NCBI RefSeq assembly: GCF_963583255.1 | Contig: NC_084815.1 | Location: forward strand, 16,353,807 to 16,417,806 | DNA length: 64,000 bases | Direction: 5' to 3' | Origin: Pyrus communis | Taxonomy: Eukaryota > Streptophyta > Magnoliopsida > Rosales > Rosaceae | In this document: one piece after another, positions 35,026 through 47,175 of the stretch | How positions within the stretch are numbered: the stretch's first letter is position 1 | Layout: each line of letters begins with the position of its first letter | Notes under the pieces: model-generated | The model's database searches: none | The model's input: only the letters and a program-made list of their open reading frames with translations | What the model was told of the DNA's origin: nothing | Position numbers and translations under genes: made by a program

Positions 35026-35876
35026 GAATTGAATATGCCAAATTGGCCCTCACCTTTGGCCGATGAAATAGTATATTTTTTTTCCAACAAAACGTCAATC
35101 CTAAACCCTAAACCATAAATCATAAGTTTTACTTTTGCGTCACGAACCTTGAATTGTTCGTCATGCAAAAGATGCCATATTACGTAGAAAAGTTTTCCCT
35201 TAATGCGAACACTTTATACAACGAAGAACCCTTTTCCTGCTGAATGGCATTCGGCGGATAAGGCGTCTGAAGGAACCAAAATGTTGACCATATTTGCTCG
35301 AAGAACGTTTATATTCCGTCGAGTAAAGTATGTTTGTTTGACAAATAATGTCAAGCCCAACCAATGATTGTTGTTCTATGATAACTAAATTACAAGCTAA
35401 GTTTGGGACGATAAGTGAAACTTAGATACCACTTGCATTCTTGGGTAGCTTGATGCATACAAGTGTTTTTCTGCATGTATAGGATTGAAGTGTCGTTTCA
35501 ATCCTATGGTATCTGCAAAGTAATTATGTCTTATTTGAATTAAGCTAATTAAGTTATTTTATATAATTATATTAGCCATCCCTATTAGACTAAATAGAGA
35601 GCATAGATCATAAATATTGAGAGAACTCTCATATGTTGTGGTAAGAAAATACTTTGAATGTGTTAAACAATTTCTGAGTGAGTTCATATGCATATTATGT
35701 TCCTAAACGATTTGCTCCGTGTTTCAAATCTTTCTAATGTTTCATCACAATCCCATATCTTAAGATTGTGTGCAAGATTTTCATAGTGGAGAAAGACGAT
35801 GTAGCAACTTGTAGAGTCTTTGAGGGTGTTCTTGGGTGTTAGGCTTAAGTTGCGTCATGGTGTTTGTGCAAGTCTA
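35026..35876. other. Subterminal-like motifs, then spacer with a short hairpin
   Basis: From 35050 to 35360, TTGCGTCACGAA and GCTCGAAGAACG-type motifs suggest the far end of the outer CACTA element. From 35400 on nothing is recognised except a perfect 11-bp stem (35479-35489 with 35497-35507) around a 7-nt loop. Confidence 0.4.
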
Positions 35877-35879
35877 TTA

Positions 35880-37913
35880 GAGCAACTCCACCGTGTGGAG
35901 TGGCCCCAGCGGCAGGCCCCAAAAGAATGGACAATAGCCCGAGCAACACCATCCAATGTATTCTAGCTATGGCGCACGAGCGGGCTCAAGCAACAGGCCC
36001 TGCAAGAATCGTTGGCCAGAGAGCCCGAGGTAGGTATGACGCAACGTTGGTGTCAGGGCGACGCCAGTCCAGTTTTAATATTTTTTTAGTCAGGCGCGTG
36101 CATTATAAGCGCGCGTGGGGGCGCGTCCCTGACAAGTTTTAGACGCTGGGGCCTGCGGCGCAAGGTGCAATGTTACCGCTGGATGACACGTGGATTTTCA
36201 ACGATAAAAAAATATTTCAAACTGTCATTAATTTTAGCCGTTGGATTTGAGATCAACGGTACACGTTATTCGGCTTTATAAATTAAAAAAAAAAAAGTTT
36301 AAATTTCTAAAATATTACCGTTGTGCCACGTAGCACAATTTGGAGTGTTAAAATTCAATTTTTTTAATTCAACGACAAAGATTAATTATGTGAATAAATT
36401 TTTTTTTTAAATGCAAAAAATTTAAAAAAAATTTAAAAAAAATTGAAAAATTAAAAACAAATGATTTTACTTTTCTATAAATACCTTCTCATTATCTTCT
36501 ACCTTACACTACAATTTCATATTTTTGCAACTACTTTCAACCACATTCCTATCTTTCTCTCAAGGTTTCAGTCCAATTTTTTTCCAACAAAATGACTACT
36601 GATGCAGGTACGAATTGGACGCTTATTGAAGATGTTTCCAATCATCCCAAGAAAACATCGTATCTCGCCCTTCTTCAGAAGCGTTTACAAGTCCATGTCA
36701 GTAGGTTTACGGAGGTACTCTGCGGTGTAGATAGATTCAATTGCTCAACAAAACCTCATAAGGGACTCAAGAATGGTTGATTTCCCCAACCTCGCTATCT
36801 CATCCACTTGGTCTGCAGATGCTCCATATGCAAGCATCCGTAAGGCAGTAATAATTTTCTGCTCAGAAAGGAGACCCATAGCACCAAAAGCATTCTTTTT
36901 TTGCATAAAGTAAGAATCATCGTTGCAAACAGCAATCACAATTTTGTTGAACAAATGTCATTCTATTCTACAATGATGTCTAAAGTACGTGTCAGGGAAT
37001 GCATTATTACGGACAAAATAATCGTCCAAGAGTTTCATACCTTGTCGTTGCCTCTTTCTATCAAGGTTTCCGGAACAGCTGGGCCTGCAGATCTGACCCA
37101 CAGCTTGGATGACTCAACGAGAATGTGAGGCTCTGCCCATTCTTGCTTTGTCATCTCTCCTTGTATGCTCCTCATCCTCTTCCCTCTCATTTTGGACCAC
37201 CTGAAGATTGAACATTCCTTCTGATTGGTTAAACAATTCTTTCTCTTGCTGATCGATTTCCCACATCATCTTTAAAGAAGAAGACATTGTAAGAAGGAAA
37301 TAGAAACTATGAATAATGATACAGATTTTGATTTTGGTGAATAAGGAAGCATAAACTATGAATAATGATAGAGATCTTCAGAAAATTGGTGTGAGATTTC
37401 TGAAGATGGATGGTGGATTATATGGAGGATTCAGAAAAGATTAGGTTGTAGATAATGCCATGTGGCATGCCGTCATTCGTTAAAATTTGATCGAAATCTA
37501 TCCTCAAAGATTGTAAACAGATTATGACACGTGGCGTGGCGTGATTAGTTAAAAATCTTATCGGAAATCTATCCTCATCAATTTTGAAAAGGTAATGACA
37601 CGTGGCACGACGACATTAGATAAAAATCGTATCGAAATCCATCACCAATAATTGTTTTTTCGGATAATGACATGTGATACAACGAGAACGATTAAAAATC
37701 TTATCCGAAATTACAAATTAAATTATTTTGTATTATTTTATAAATAAAAAAATAATAATATTTTATTGCCTATTACCAGGGCTATTCAGTGTAGGATTCA
37801 GTGTAGGAGTGGAGATGCAAAAGGTTGTTACTATTCATTAAGGGCAATTACTGTTCACTGGGTGGATTAAATAGTGAACAGCCTGGGGGGCCTTTCCTAC
37901 AATGAAACTGCTC
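35880..37913. mobile_element. PIF/Harbinger deletion derivative with TTA target duplication
   Basis: TTA flanks both sides (35877-35879 and 37914-37916). The ends read GAGCAACTCC and, reverse-complemented, GAGCAGTTTC. The left subterminal region is unusually GC-rich, giving a spurious frame at 35864-36142. A plus-strand frame from 36592 begins MTTDAGTNWTLIEDV, like the start of the Myb/SANT-type second protein of plant Harbinger elements. It runs straight into antisense transposase sequence, which shows a large internal deletion. The 37440-37700 part has four diverged copies of an AATGACACGTGGC-like motif. Confidence 0.8.
36600..37288 (-). pseudogene. Harbinger transposase N-terminal remnant (DDE_Tnp_4/ALP1-like)
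   Basis: On the minus strand it starts near MSSSLKMMWEIDQQEKEL (37288) and continues through MKLLDDYFVRNNAFPDTYF. Then HLFNKIVIAVCNDDSYFMQK, LRMLAYGASADQVDEIARLG, KSTILESLMRFC, a stop, and EYLRKPTDMDL follow to GMIGN near 36640. The following part, which would carry the Asp-Asp-Glu catalytic residues, is deleted. Frame changes and stops show it is dead. Confidence 0.8.
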
Positions 37914-37916
37914 TTA

Positions 37917-38491
37917 GGTGACCCTTGTAAAGTTATTTTTCTCGTAGTGGATTTGTTTCACTGGTTGTGTGTTCAAGAATATTCCCCATGTGTTGGAGTT
38001 TTACTTCACCAAATTTTGGTGCACTGTGATTTAGATTATTGCAGTCTACTTATTTGTGTAACATAATTGATATTTGCTTGCTGTCCTACAATCTGATTAT
38101 TACATGTATTCACTCGTTACACTTGTTGATCAACATATTCTTTCTTTTTTTCATTGCATACTTGATCATCGTGATTAACAATTGGAAAAATTAGTATTCA
38201 ATCCCTAGACACTAATGATTCTTGATAAAAACATTATTCGTTTTAAAATTTTGATTGCAGTTCTTTGATTTATATCCATGCCATATTTTAAGATTAATCA
38301 ATTTCCATATCAGAGTTTACTTTTTATTATAAAAGGAACTCATTTATTGATTTCCTTTTATGTCACTAATATTGTTTAAGATGACTGATTATTTTCATAA
38401 TTTAAGAAATTTTATTGCAGCTAGATATCCCTAAATAGTATCGTCTCGTTTTTCTTTTGATTGAATTAATCCATCTTTTATTAGAATCATG
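37917..38491. other. AT-rich spacer between Harbinger and copia elements, nothing recognised
   Basis: No frame above 60 codons, no repeat copy seen elsewhere in the window and no RNA gene signal. Confidence 0.5.
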
Positions 38492-38496
38492 GGTAT

Positions 38497-38750
38497 TGTT
38501 GTAAACTTACGTAGTTTAAATGTAATTGTGTAAATCATAGATCATATTTGATTCTAGTTATTCTTTCCTATATGGACTTGTATTCCTTGAGGATCAAGGA
38601 TTTCTTCTCCTTCTTATTACTATAAATAAAGGCACTACATAGGAGGGAATAACACTCACATTCCCCTCCAATTCTACAAACACATATCTCTCTCTTTTCT
38701 CTCCTTGCCACCAGCCCCTTTCCCATTGTCAGATAAAATAGGCTACAACA
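38497..38750 (+). repeat. 5' LTR of copia element
   Basis: 254 bp, TG...CA, with the TATA box CTATAAATAAAGG at about 38621-38633 and the start-site region in a CT-rich tract. It pairs with 45678-45925. Confidence 0.9.
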
Positions 38751-40459
38751 CGTTATCAGCACGCTCCTAAAACTACGCTTATGAATCGGACGTGAAAGTT
38801 TTTTGCACCAAACCAGTTCATCAATATCATCATGCAATTAGGTTCTTCCAAAACATGAGTATTCACCATAATGCATGACCCAACTTTACTTTTTTCGAAT
38901 TTTAGATTCTACATAAATTGTGTATGCATTATATTCATAATTGTTGAATTATGTGAATTTGATATTGCCATAAATTGCATCAAATATATGTTCATTCATT
39001 AAACTACTTGATTAAATATGCATGTATTGAATTAAAATTCCATAATCTAGAATTAAGAAAAGAAAAAAAAAAATCAAATTAGGGTTTAGTTAGAAAACCC
39101 TCTCCGTCGCATGATGAGCTGTCGGCTTCCACGAGCCGCGCCGTCCCCAGCACCAGGCAAGCAGTATGCGTCGGCTTGGCGAGCCCAGCCTAGCCCAGCC
39201 ATAAAACTCAAGGTTGTAAGCCCAAAACCGAAACAGTGCGTTTAAGGCACCATTATCCCGACCTTTGGCCTGAAGCCCAGTTTTTCCCTATCAATTTTTC
39301 GGACGAAACACAACTAGCATTTGTGTGATTTGGACGAAACTCATCGTTTTCACTAACAATTTTTTGAAATTCCAAAAGAATTTCGCGGCTTTTTTTTTTT
39401 TTTTTAATCAGGTTCAATCGAATCCTTTCAGTTTCCCCTCCCCCCGGCCCCCCCCCCCCCCCGACATTGAGATTCCACCTCCATTGTTCAACTTTGGTTC
39501 TTCAATGAACCAACTACTTGCATCGACCATGGACCACTGCCTAAAGTAGCGTCGTCAACCAGCTCCAGCGGATCCCCATACCCAATGCTGCTAGGGTAGC
39601 CTGAAGATCCCAACTAAGCCCTAACAGGCCTCAGATTCCATTCAGTTCATTCGCACAACACCCTTGTTTTTGGGCCTGCTTGTGCCAAGAGTTTTGACCC
39701 ACATCACCAGCCCTTTGGGCTTTGGCGATAACCCAGCCCGAGAACCAGTTAAGCCTATATGGGCTTCTGCCGTTTCTCACATGCACTGCATCACCCAGGA
39801 TCCTAGCTTTTGCTGGCGTATGTGTGTGCCGCATTGGACCGCAGCTTCGCTAGAGTATCCATGCTTCCGTGTCTACATCACAACTGATCAATGCCCTTCA
39901 CAGGCCCCTATTTTGGGCTTGCGCAAGCATCCCACTTATTTTGTGATGTTGGGCTAGCGTGCATGCTCGGCCCAAGACCAAACCTACCTAATATTTGGGC
40001 CTAGGATGTACGACACCTATTTGATTAGCCCACCCGTGGGCTTTGGCCTATTATTTTGGGCCCCAGTTTATTTGCCTAATTACTTTAGGCCCAATGAGTT
40101 TTATAATTTTTCACCCACACTTTAAATTTGGCCCGAAGTCCAAATAATTAATTCAATTATAATCATAGACCTAAGGTTCTATTTGCATATTTTTGTGTAT
40201 ATATTTACGTTTGTATGCAGGAACATATGAACCTGAAGTTCATAATTATTTTGAAACCTGAAGTTTCTAGAAACATGCCTTGTTTGAAAACCTGAAGTTT
40301 TCCTTAAAAACATCATCCATGAAAACCTGAAGTTTTTTCATGTGAATTTTAACCAATACATGTTTATTAGAACCTGAATATTCCACTCCTATTTGAATGG
40401 ATTGATATTTTTCTCCATTGCACTAACCACATCTTGTCCATCTATTTTGTGACAAGAAC

Positions 40460-41310
40460 ATATCGAATTTGAACAAACTCGACTCCACCGCTTTGGAGGC
40501 CTTTGGAAGGAACTACCTCAAGTAGGTCCAAGATGTGAAGCTCCACCCCACTGCAAAAAATTTGCGTCTTACCATTGAAGATGAGACGGACAACCTGGTT
40601 GGCGAAGTTGAGAAAGCCACTACTATGATCTTCATTCGAAGACATATTCATGACGCCCTGCAAACCGAGTACGAGGAAGATCCACGGGCACTATGGGTTA
40701 CTTTAGCCGATCGTTTTGATCACCAAAATGACATCTTCTTGCCTGAAGCAAGACATGACTGGCAGCATTTGCGCTTCCAAGACTTTAAGTCTGTGAATGA
40801 ATATAATTCTAAAGTTTGTCGAATCCGATCACTTCATAAGTTTTGTAACGAGACTTTGACTGAAGATGATCTTCTAGAGAAGACCTATTCGACCTTCTAT
40901 GCTACTAATATTATCCGACAACAAAAATATAGAGCTCAGAAGTTCACTAAGTTTTCCGATTTGATCTTTGTTTTACTTCTCGCTGAAAAGCATAATCAAC
41001 TGTTTATGAAGAATCATCAAGCTCGACATACTGGGGTGATTGATGTGCCTAAAGCACACTATAGTACGAACCCATGCCCAAAATGCCAAAAGAGGCGTGG
41101 TAGGGGCAGCCAGAAGCCACCCTGTCAAGGCCCATCTAAGGGAGGAAACAAAGCCCAGAAGCGCCCTAAGCTTGCTTCTAAGGCCCAAAACTTCAAGAAT
41201 AAGGGCAAAGCACCTGAAACCATGGATGTGGACATGTGCTATCGTTATAGTTCAAAGGACCATTAGTCCCGTGTTTGCCGAGCTCCCCAGAAGGTTGTAG
41301 CTAAATATCA
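40460..41310 (+). pseudogene. Copia gag remnant (start codon lost)
   Basis: The frame reads SNLNKLDSTALEAFGRNYLK after an ATA at 40460-40462 where the family has ATG. Then comes a TAG where a Trp is expected. The long open part (40535-41266) has DPRALWVTLADRFDHQND, LRFQDFKSVNEYNSKVCRIR and LLLAEKHNQL, the UBN2-like copia gag fold. A Lys-rich tail and a degenerate zinc knuckle (MCYRYSSKDH, stop, SRVC) end it. Confidence 0.85.
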
Positions 41311-41678
41311 TTCTCGTAGTAAGAAGTTTGAATCAAACTTTGTGCAAGTGGACAAACCGAAGAGTACAAGATGGTGGTTTCTGATTTTCAAGAAGATACC
41401 ACCCCTATGGAAGATTAGAATCTTAGACATAAACTATTTTTTTTAGTTGAAATAGACAATGGGGCCGAATTCCACAATAGTGGGCGAACCCTCTTGTGTT
41501 TTTGGTTAAATTTTGAACAATTTTCCTTTATGTTTGGATTATTTGTTGGTAATTTGTTTTTGGATATTAAGTTTTTAATTAATGTCCGTACTTGAATACT
41601 TAAAATTATTTTGAATGGATATTTGTTTTAAGAACTTTTATGCATGTGACCAATTCAAATTAATTTTTCATTCTAGGT
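41311..41678 (+). other. Copia protease region, not recognisable
   Basis: Protease should lie between gag and integrase. Only a weak LVEIDNGAEF-like trace is seen near 41440-41470. The rest is AT-rich and resembles an insertion or deep decay. Confidence 0.35.
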
Positions 41679-42990
41679 ATGACTAGTGGGGAAGTTAGTT
41701 GTCTGGCAGATAATGCAACCCTACACATCGTTTTGTGTGAACGCATCTATTTCACTAACTTCATACCTAAGAATGCACATCTAACAACCCTCTCAGGCCT
41801 ATCCAACCTGATCGAAGGATACAGTAAGACACATATAATGTTGTCAAATGGTACAATTTTGAGCATTGATGAGGCACTTTATTCTCTACGTTTTGGAAGA
41901 ACATTGTTGAGTTTTAAGGACATTAGAGATAATAATTACCACGCTAAAACCCACATAGAAAATGGAGTTGAATTTCTATGCATAACTTCCTACGAATATG
42001 GCCAAAAACGTATTTTAGAGAAGATGAAGCGTATCCCAAGTGGTCTATATATTACGACCATACGCCTCATAGAAAGCCACTAAATGGCTGGCTCTACCTC
42101 TGGGATCATGCACAAAATTACACTTTGGCATGATCGTTTGGGACACCTTGGACGAATAATGATGTGCCGTATCCTTAAAGCATCACACGAGCATCCATTA
42201 ACCCGAAGTTTAGGTTCGATTCAAGGAATCACATGTTAAACATGTTCCGTAAGAAAACTTATTACTAAGCCTTCTTACGAAAAGATTGGTTCGAATCCTC
42301 CCATTTTTCTATAAAGGATTCAGGGGGACATTTGTGGACTGATTCATCTCAATGCTAACCATTTAGATATTTTATGGTTTTGGTTTACGCTTCCACATGT
42401 TGGTCACACGTGTGCTTGTTGTCCACAAGGAACACTGCATTCTCCAAATTGTTGGCTTAGGTTATAAAGCTCAAGGCTCACCATCCTGATTATCCGATCA
42501 AATCTATTCGATTGGATAATGTTGGAGAATTCACATCTAAAACTTTTGATGACTATTGCATGTCGGTTGGGTTTGAAGTTGAACATCCAGTACCCTAGGT
42601 TCACATCCAGAATGGCCTGGCAGAAACATTCATTAAGCGCTTACAAATGATTGCTTGATCATTGGTCATATGTACCAAGCTCCCGATCGTTACTTGGGGT
42701 CATGCAATATTGCACACAGCTATTTTAGTCTGCTTGAGGCCTATTGCGACCCAACCATATAGCGCCATTCAGTTGGTTACTGAATACGAACATGACATAT
42801 CACATCTGTGTGCTTTTTGTTGTGCAGTTTATATGCCAATTTCGCAGCCTTTAAGTACAAAAATGGGGCCTCAGCGAAGGATAAGAATCTATGTCAGATA
42901 TGATTCTCCTTCGATCATTCGTTACTTATAACCTTTGACAGGCGATCTGCTTACCATTCGTTTTATGGATTGTCATTTCTATAAGACAAT
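41679..42990 (+). pseudogene. Copia integrase remnant
   Basis: An upstream open part (41679-42083) leads to the HHCC zinc region WHDRLGHLG (about 42128). The core then follows in shifting frames: QGDICGLIH (about 42325), IRLDNVGEF (about 42510) and PHVHTQNGLAETFIKR-like (about 42600). Asp, Asp and Glu positions are still visible, but at least three frameshifts and several stops break it. Confidence 0.8.
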
Positions 42991-43600
42991 ATTCCCGTCG
43001 TTAGGGGGAGATAAAAACGTCAGCGTTCCTGAACAATGACGTGAATTATTAGGGATGACTCCCACTTTGTCTCATTTAGATCCCCGCACCGCTCAGTCTG
43101 AAACTGAAGTGCAACACATATTAGATCATCAGAGCACAGCTCAGAGCATGCCAGATGCTTTCACCGATCTAGCGCGAGTGACAAGATTACATATTCCAGC
43201 TACGAATGTGCCTGCAAAGATGGATGTACCAAATGTACGACAAACTTCCCTCTTGGAGACCTGAGACGCCAACTTTGGTGATCCACGTACATTAGCGGCT
43301 AGCCAATCTTCTGCTCCTACACATAAGCATGACAGATCTCTTTGTTCAAAGGATTCACACCCCTGTAAGAGGAAACCCATGGCACAGGCACCTGAAGAGT
43401 TTACCATGAATTCGATTGTTACTTACTTATTCTATCTAACTCATGAGGAAATTCTAGATTACAAAAGCATCCTTGAATAGACGAATCCACTTCCCGAGAA
43501 TCATGAGATTTCAGTCTATTATTCTAGCTTAGATGATGTGTGGTGTAGAAATGAGATGATCATCGACGATACATTAACATAAGCATTAGCTGCTAAGATC

Positions 43601-44480
43601 ATGTTGAGCGATGGCATTGAACCCTATTCTGTTGATGAATGTCGACGTAGAACCGATTGGTCAAATTGGAAACAAGCAATCCAAGTCGAACTTAATTCGT
43701 TTGCGAAACATAAAGTGTTTGGACCTGTAGCTCTTACTCCTCCACATGTGAAGCCCGTTGGCTACAAGTGGGTTTCTGTTAGGAAGCGTAATGAAAAGAA
43801 TGAAATTGTGTATTACAAAGCTCGTCTTGTTGTGCAAGGGTTCTCACAATGCCTCGGGATTGACTATGATGAAACTTATTCACCCGTTATGGATGTGATT
43901 ACTTTTCACTACCTTATCAGTTTGATAGTTTCCAAAAAACTGAGTATGCAGCTGATGGACGTAGTAATTGCATATCTCTATGGAGATCTTGCTACGAAAA
44001 TTTATATGAAAGTTCTTGAATGACTTACATTGACTAGATCAAATATTTCCAAACCTTGGAACACGCTCTCAATTTGGCTAAGGCGTTCACTCTACGGTTT
44101 GAAACAATCCGGAAGAATGTGGTATAATAGTCTAAGTGAGTATTTGACTAGTCAAAGATATGTGAATAACGAACTATGCCCTTTTTGTGTTCATTAAGAA
44201 GTTGCATTCCAGTTTTGCGATATTTGCAGTATATGTTGATGACTTGAACCTTATCGGAACTCCTGGAAAGCTCACGAGAACTACTGCGCACTTGAAGTCG
44301 AAATTTGAGATGAAAGATCAAGGAAAGACTCGATACTGTCTCGGTCTCGAGATAGAGCACTGTTCAGATGGAATCTTAGCACATCAATCGAACAACACCC
44401 AAAAGGTGTTGCACCACTATAACGAGGATAAAGCGAAGTCTTCGAGTACTTCTATGGTCATTCGATAGCTAGATGCAAAA
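43601..44480 (+). pseudogene. Copia reverse transcriptase remnant
   Basis: The frames 43601-44023 and 44187-44468 cover the domain: WKQAIQVELNSFAKHKVFGP, VGYKWVSVRKRNEKNEIVYY, KARLVVQGFSQ, DYDETYSPVMD, LMDVVIAYLYGDL, then (after a stop) RSLYGLKQSGRMWY. The catalytic AVYVDDLNLIG (about 44225) is intact, and FEMKDQGKTRYCLGLEIEH follows. Catalytic residues are preserved but the frame is broken in at least two places. Confidence 0.9.
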
Positions 44481-44629
44481 CGAGATCCTTCCGTCTGAAG
44501 GAGGATGATGAAGAGATTTTGGAGCCTGAAGTTCCTTACCTAAGTGCGGTAGGCGCTTTATTGTACTTAACTTAATGCATTAGACCAGACATCTCCTTCG
44601 TTGTTAATCTTTTGGTAAGATACAATAAT

Positions 44630-45260
44630 GCATCAACACGTAGACATTAGACTGGCATTAAAGACATTTTCTGCTACCTTAAGGGTACTACGGATTTGGG
44701 CTTGTTCTATCCCTACGAATCATCGAGTGATGCCTCACCCCCCGTTTCTCGAGTCGATTCTCACCTTATTGGTTATGCCGACGCAGGATACTTATCTGAT
44801 CCATACAAGGCGCATTCTCAAACGGGTTATGTCTTTACCGTTAGAGGCACCGCAATTTCTTGGAGGTCAACTAAACAGACCTTAGTTGCCACTTTGTCTA
44901 ACCATGCTGAAATTCTCGCCTTACACAAAGCAACTCAGGAATGCTTTTGGTTGAGAGCAGTGGGCCATATTCGAAGCTCCTGTGATCTTTACCCCATTGT
45001 TGACGTCCCAACAATGATCTATGAAGACAACGCAGCATGCATCGAACAACTCAAGAAGGGTTAAATCAAAGGAGACAACACCAAGCACATTGCGCCGAAG
45101 TTTTTCTTCTCATATCAACAATAAGAGCATCAAAAGATTGAAGTCACACAAATCCATTCACAAGACAATCTGGCTGACCTCTTCACCAAATCACTACCGA
45201 AGGCGATGTTTCACAAGCTTGTTCAAAAAATTGGTATTCGTAAACTTTCTGAGTTGTAAC
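44630..45260 (+). pseudogene. Copia RNase H remnant
   Basis: The frame 44696-45064 has HLIGYADAGYLSDPYKAHSQ, GYVFTVRGTAISWRSTKQ, ATLSNHAEILALHKATQECF and MIYEDNAACIEQL, with Asp, Glu and Asp positions recognisable. After a stop the C-terminal part continues as NTKHIAPKFFF and DNLADLFTKSLP to about 45260. Confidence 0.85.
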
Positions 45261-45677
45261 ATTGCTAGTTCTCTTTGGAATTATGTCAAACTCAGGGGGA
45301 GTATCTTAAAGTATACTTGCTTGATCTTAATGTACTCTTTTTCCCTACTATTAGGAGCATTTTTTTCATTGGGTTTTTGCTACGTAACTAGGTTTTGACG
45401 AGACACCCACCTTGGGTTGATCATATCCCTAATGACGTCCTGTAGACGTTTCTTTTGACTTTGCATTACTCATGCATTTTTCCTTAGACTATGGATTTTG
45501 TCCCTACTCGGGTTTTTGCCATAGCCTTAAGGTTTTTTTTGTGAGATTTACTTCCTTATGCAAGGTCCTATCTTATTGAGAATAGCGGTGTTCTCATAAT
45601 CAGTGCCAACGAGTCGACTTTCTCAACTTCTACATGATGCTAAATCTACCTTGAGTATTTACACACTCAAGGGGGAG

Positions 45678-45925
45678 TGTTGTAAACTTTCCTAGTTTAA
45701 GTGTAATTGTGTAAATCCTAGATTAGATTTGATTCTATTTATTCTTTCCTATATGTACTTGTATTCCTTGGGGATGAATGATTTCTTTTCCCTCTTATTA
45801 CTTTAAATAAAGGCACTATTTAGGAGGGAATAACACATTCCCCTCCAATTCTACAGACACATCTCTCTCTTTTCTCTCCTTGTCACCGGCCCCCTTCCCT
45901 TTGTCAGATAAAATAGGCTATAACA
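45678..45925 (+). repeat. 3' LTR of copia element
   Basis: 248 bp, begins TGTTGTAAACTTTCC after a purine tract and ends GGCTATAACA. Compared with the 5' LTR it lacks a few bases and has scattered substitutions. Confidence 0.9.
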
Positions 45926-45930
45926 TGTAT

Positions 45931-46867
45931 GCTATAATTTCTAGAACACATATGGATACTCTTTTTCTTTTCTTTTTTTAATCTAAATGGGAACATTCTT
46001 TTGAAATTTATAAGTACGACTAACTACGAACAATTGTAGTCATCTAATTATACAGGTACTTTGTTTTTATTTTTATTTTTTAAAAAAAATTAGGGGTACA
46101 TACATATTTAAACATTTTTCTTTTGGAAAGATGTTGGAACTGTACCATAATTATACATGGCAAATATATGGGTACATTCTCTTAACAAGTAGCTATTATT
46201 TTATCATCCATATCAATGTAATGGGTACAATTACATTTGCTTTTGATGAGTTTAGAATGTACCCATGTATGAGTTGAATGCATTTTTTAGTCTCATGGAT
46301 ATATTTCTATGCAAAATGGACCAATATATGTATTTTTGTTGGTTTGCAATTTTCGTTTTGGATACTTGTATATGAGGACCCAATTATATGTGTACATTGT
46401 TTTTATGTGGGAGTCTTGAGTTCGATGCTCCGTGTTGATGAGTCCGCTTGAATGTGGCCATGAGCAGGGTGAAATTCCCCATAGCCTCTTCGGGCCCGGA
46501 AGAGGTGGATAATGGTGACTTGTCTCCAGTTCTCACTCTTTTTTGAAAAAGAAAAAAGAAAAAATTGTGTGTACATTGTTTTTATGTGTTTAGGATGTAA
46601 CCGCTTGATTAATGGTAGATTAATGTTTTGTTGGTTTCAAATCTTACTATATATTGTGTTTTTATACTTTTTTAGGAAATAATTTATTACAAAATTTGAA
46701 GTCCATAAATTTAAGGAATTTAAAAAATAAATAGCTTACATGGAAATACATTAATGTCAATATGACGAGATGTATAAAGTCAAAGAACTTGGATAAAAAC
46801 AAATGAAAACTAATACGATTTCAGTCAGATAATATTAGTGATTAAGAACCACCTCCAAAATCTACCT
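45931..46867. other. AT-rich spacer with repeated GGGTACATT-type motifs
   Basis: No gene seen. GTGTACATTGTTTTTATGTG is repeated (about 46398 and 46570) on either side of a GC-richer block (46420-46540). Similar GGGTACA motifs flank the MITE at 60.4 kb. Confidence 0.4.
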
Positions 46868-47010
46868 TAACATTTTTTTTTTTTAACAAACGATATTATC
46901 TATACGAAAGGGGGTAGGCTTAGCCTCACAATGGGCTAGCAATAATGTGCTTCACTTAAAGTGGCGAGAATCGAATTTAAGACCTCTCACTTAAAGTTTG
47001 TGAAAATTGG
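46868..47010 (-). mobile_element. SINE fragment (tRNA-derived type)
   Basis: The minus strand reads ...TTCGATTCTCGCC..., a B-box-like stretch, then GATAATATCGTTTGTT and a poly-A tail. The tail and 3' half match the copy at about 60960-61142, so both belong to one dispersed family. Its 5' part is diverged. Confidence 0.55.
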
Positions 47011-47040
47011 ATCAAGCCTATTTACACTCCTCTAAACTAG

Positions 47041-47175
47041 TGTGTAGAATTTTCAGAGAGAATGGCTAAAGGCCCACTAAGGCCAAGGGGACCCACCCAT
47101 CACGGGGCAATACTAGCCCGCTCCCTGGCTCTGATATCATGTAGAATTTTCAGAGAGACGGGCCAAAGGCCCACT
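47041..47175. repeat. Direct duplication, about 100-bp spacing
   Basis: TGTAGAATTTTCAGAGAGAA at about 47042 recurs with small changes at about 47142, each followed by an AAAGGCCCACT block. The origin is unknown. Confidence 0.7.

Larger units (their letters stand above)
8203..35390 (-). mobile_element. Outer CACTA-type element, decayed, right end uncertain
   Basis: The left end (8203) reads CACACCAGGAAAAAG, a degenerate CACTA terminus followed by a long A run. After it come many TTTGCCCGACRA-like subterminal motifs (8250-8470). Related motifs in the other orientation recur at 33340-33690 and 35280-35360. The minus-strand transposase remnant lies at 32310-31043 and continues at 9311, interrupted by the inner CACTA element. 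I could not find a convincing TAGTG right terminus, so the end given is the last subterminal-like motif. The body also has AT-rich spacers (8480-9240) with an (AAAT)n run near 8654. Confidence 0.45.
38497..45925 (+). mobile_element. Ty1/copia LTR retrotransposon, decayed
   Basis: Two LTRs of about 250 bp (38497-38750 and 45678-45925) both begin TGTTGTAAAC and end in TA(C/T)AACA. The flanks GGTAT (38492-38496) and TGTAT (45926-45930) agree at four of five bases, so this is a probable target duplication. The order gag, integrase, RT, RNase H is that of copia. An ACACGTTATCAGCACGCTC primer-binding region follows the 5' LTR, and the purine tract CAAGGGGGAG precedes the 3' LTR. Point stops and frameshifts are spread across all domains. 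A C-run (39448-39462) and a T-run lie in the 5' leader. Confidence 0.9.

Noticed and set aside
35864..36142. A GC-rich 92-codon ORF
   Set aside because: It overlaps the Harbinger terminus and its subterminal repeats. It has no domain.
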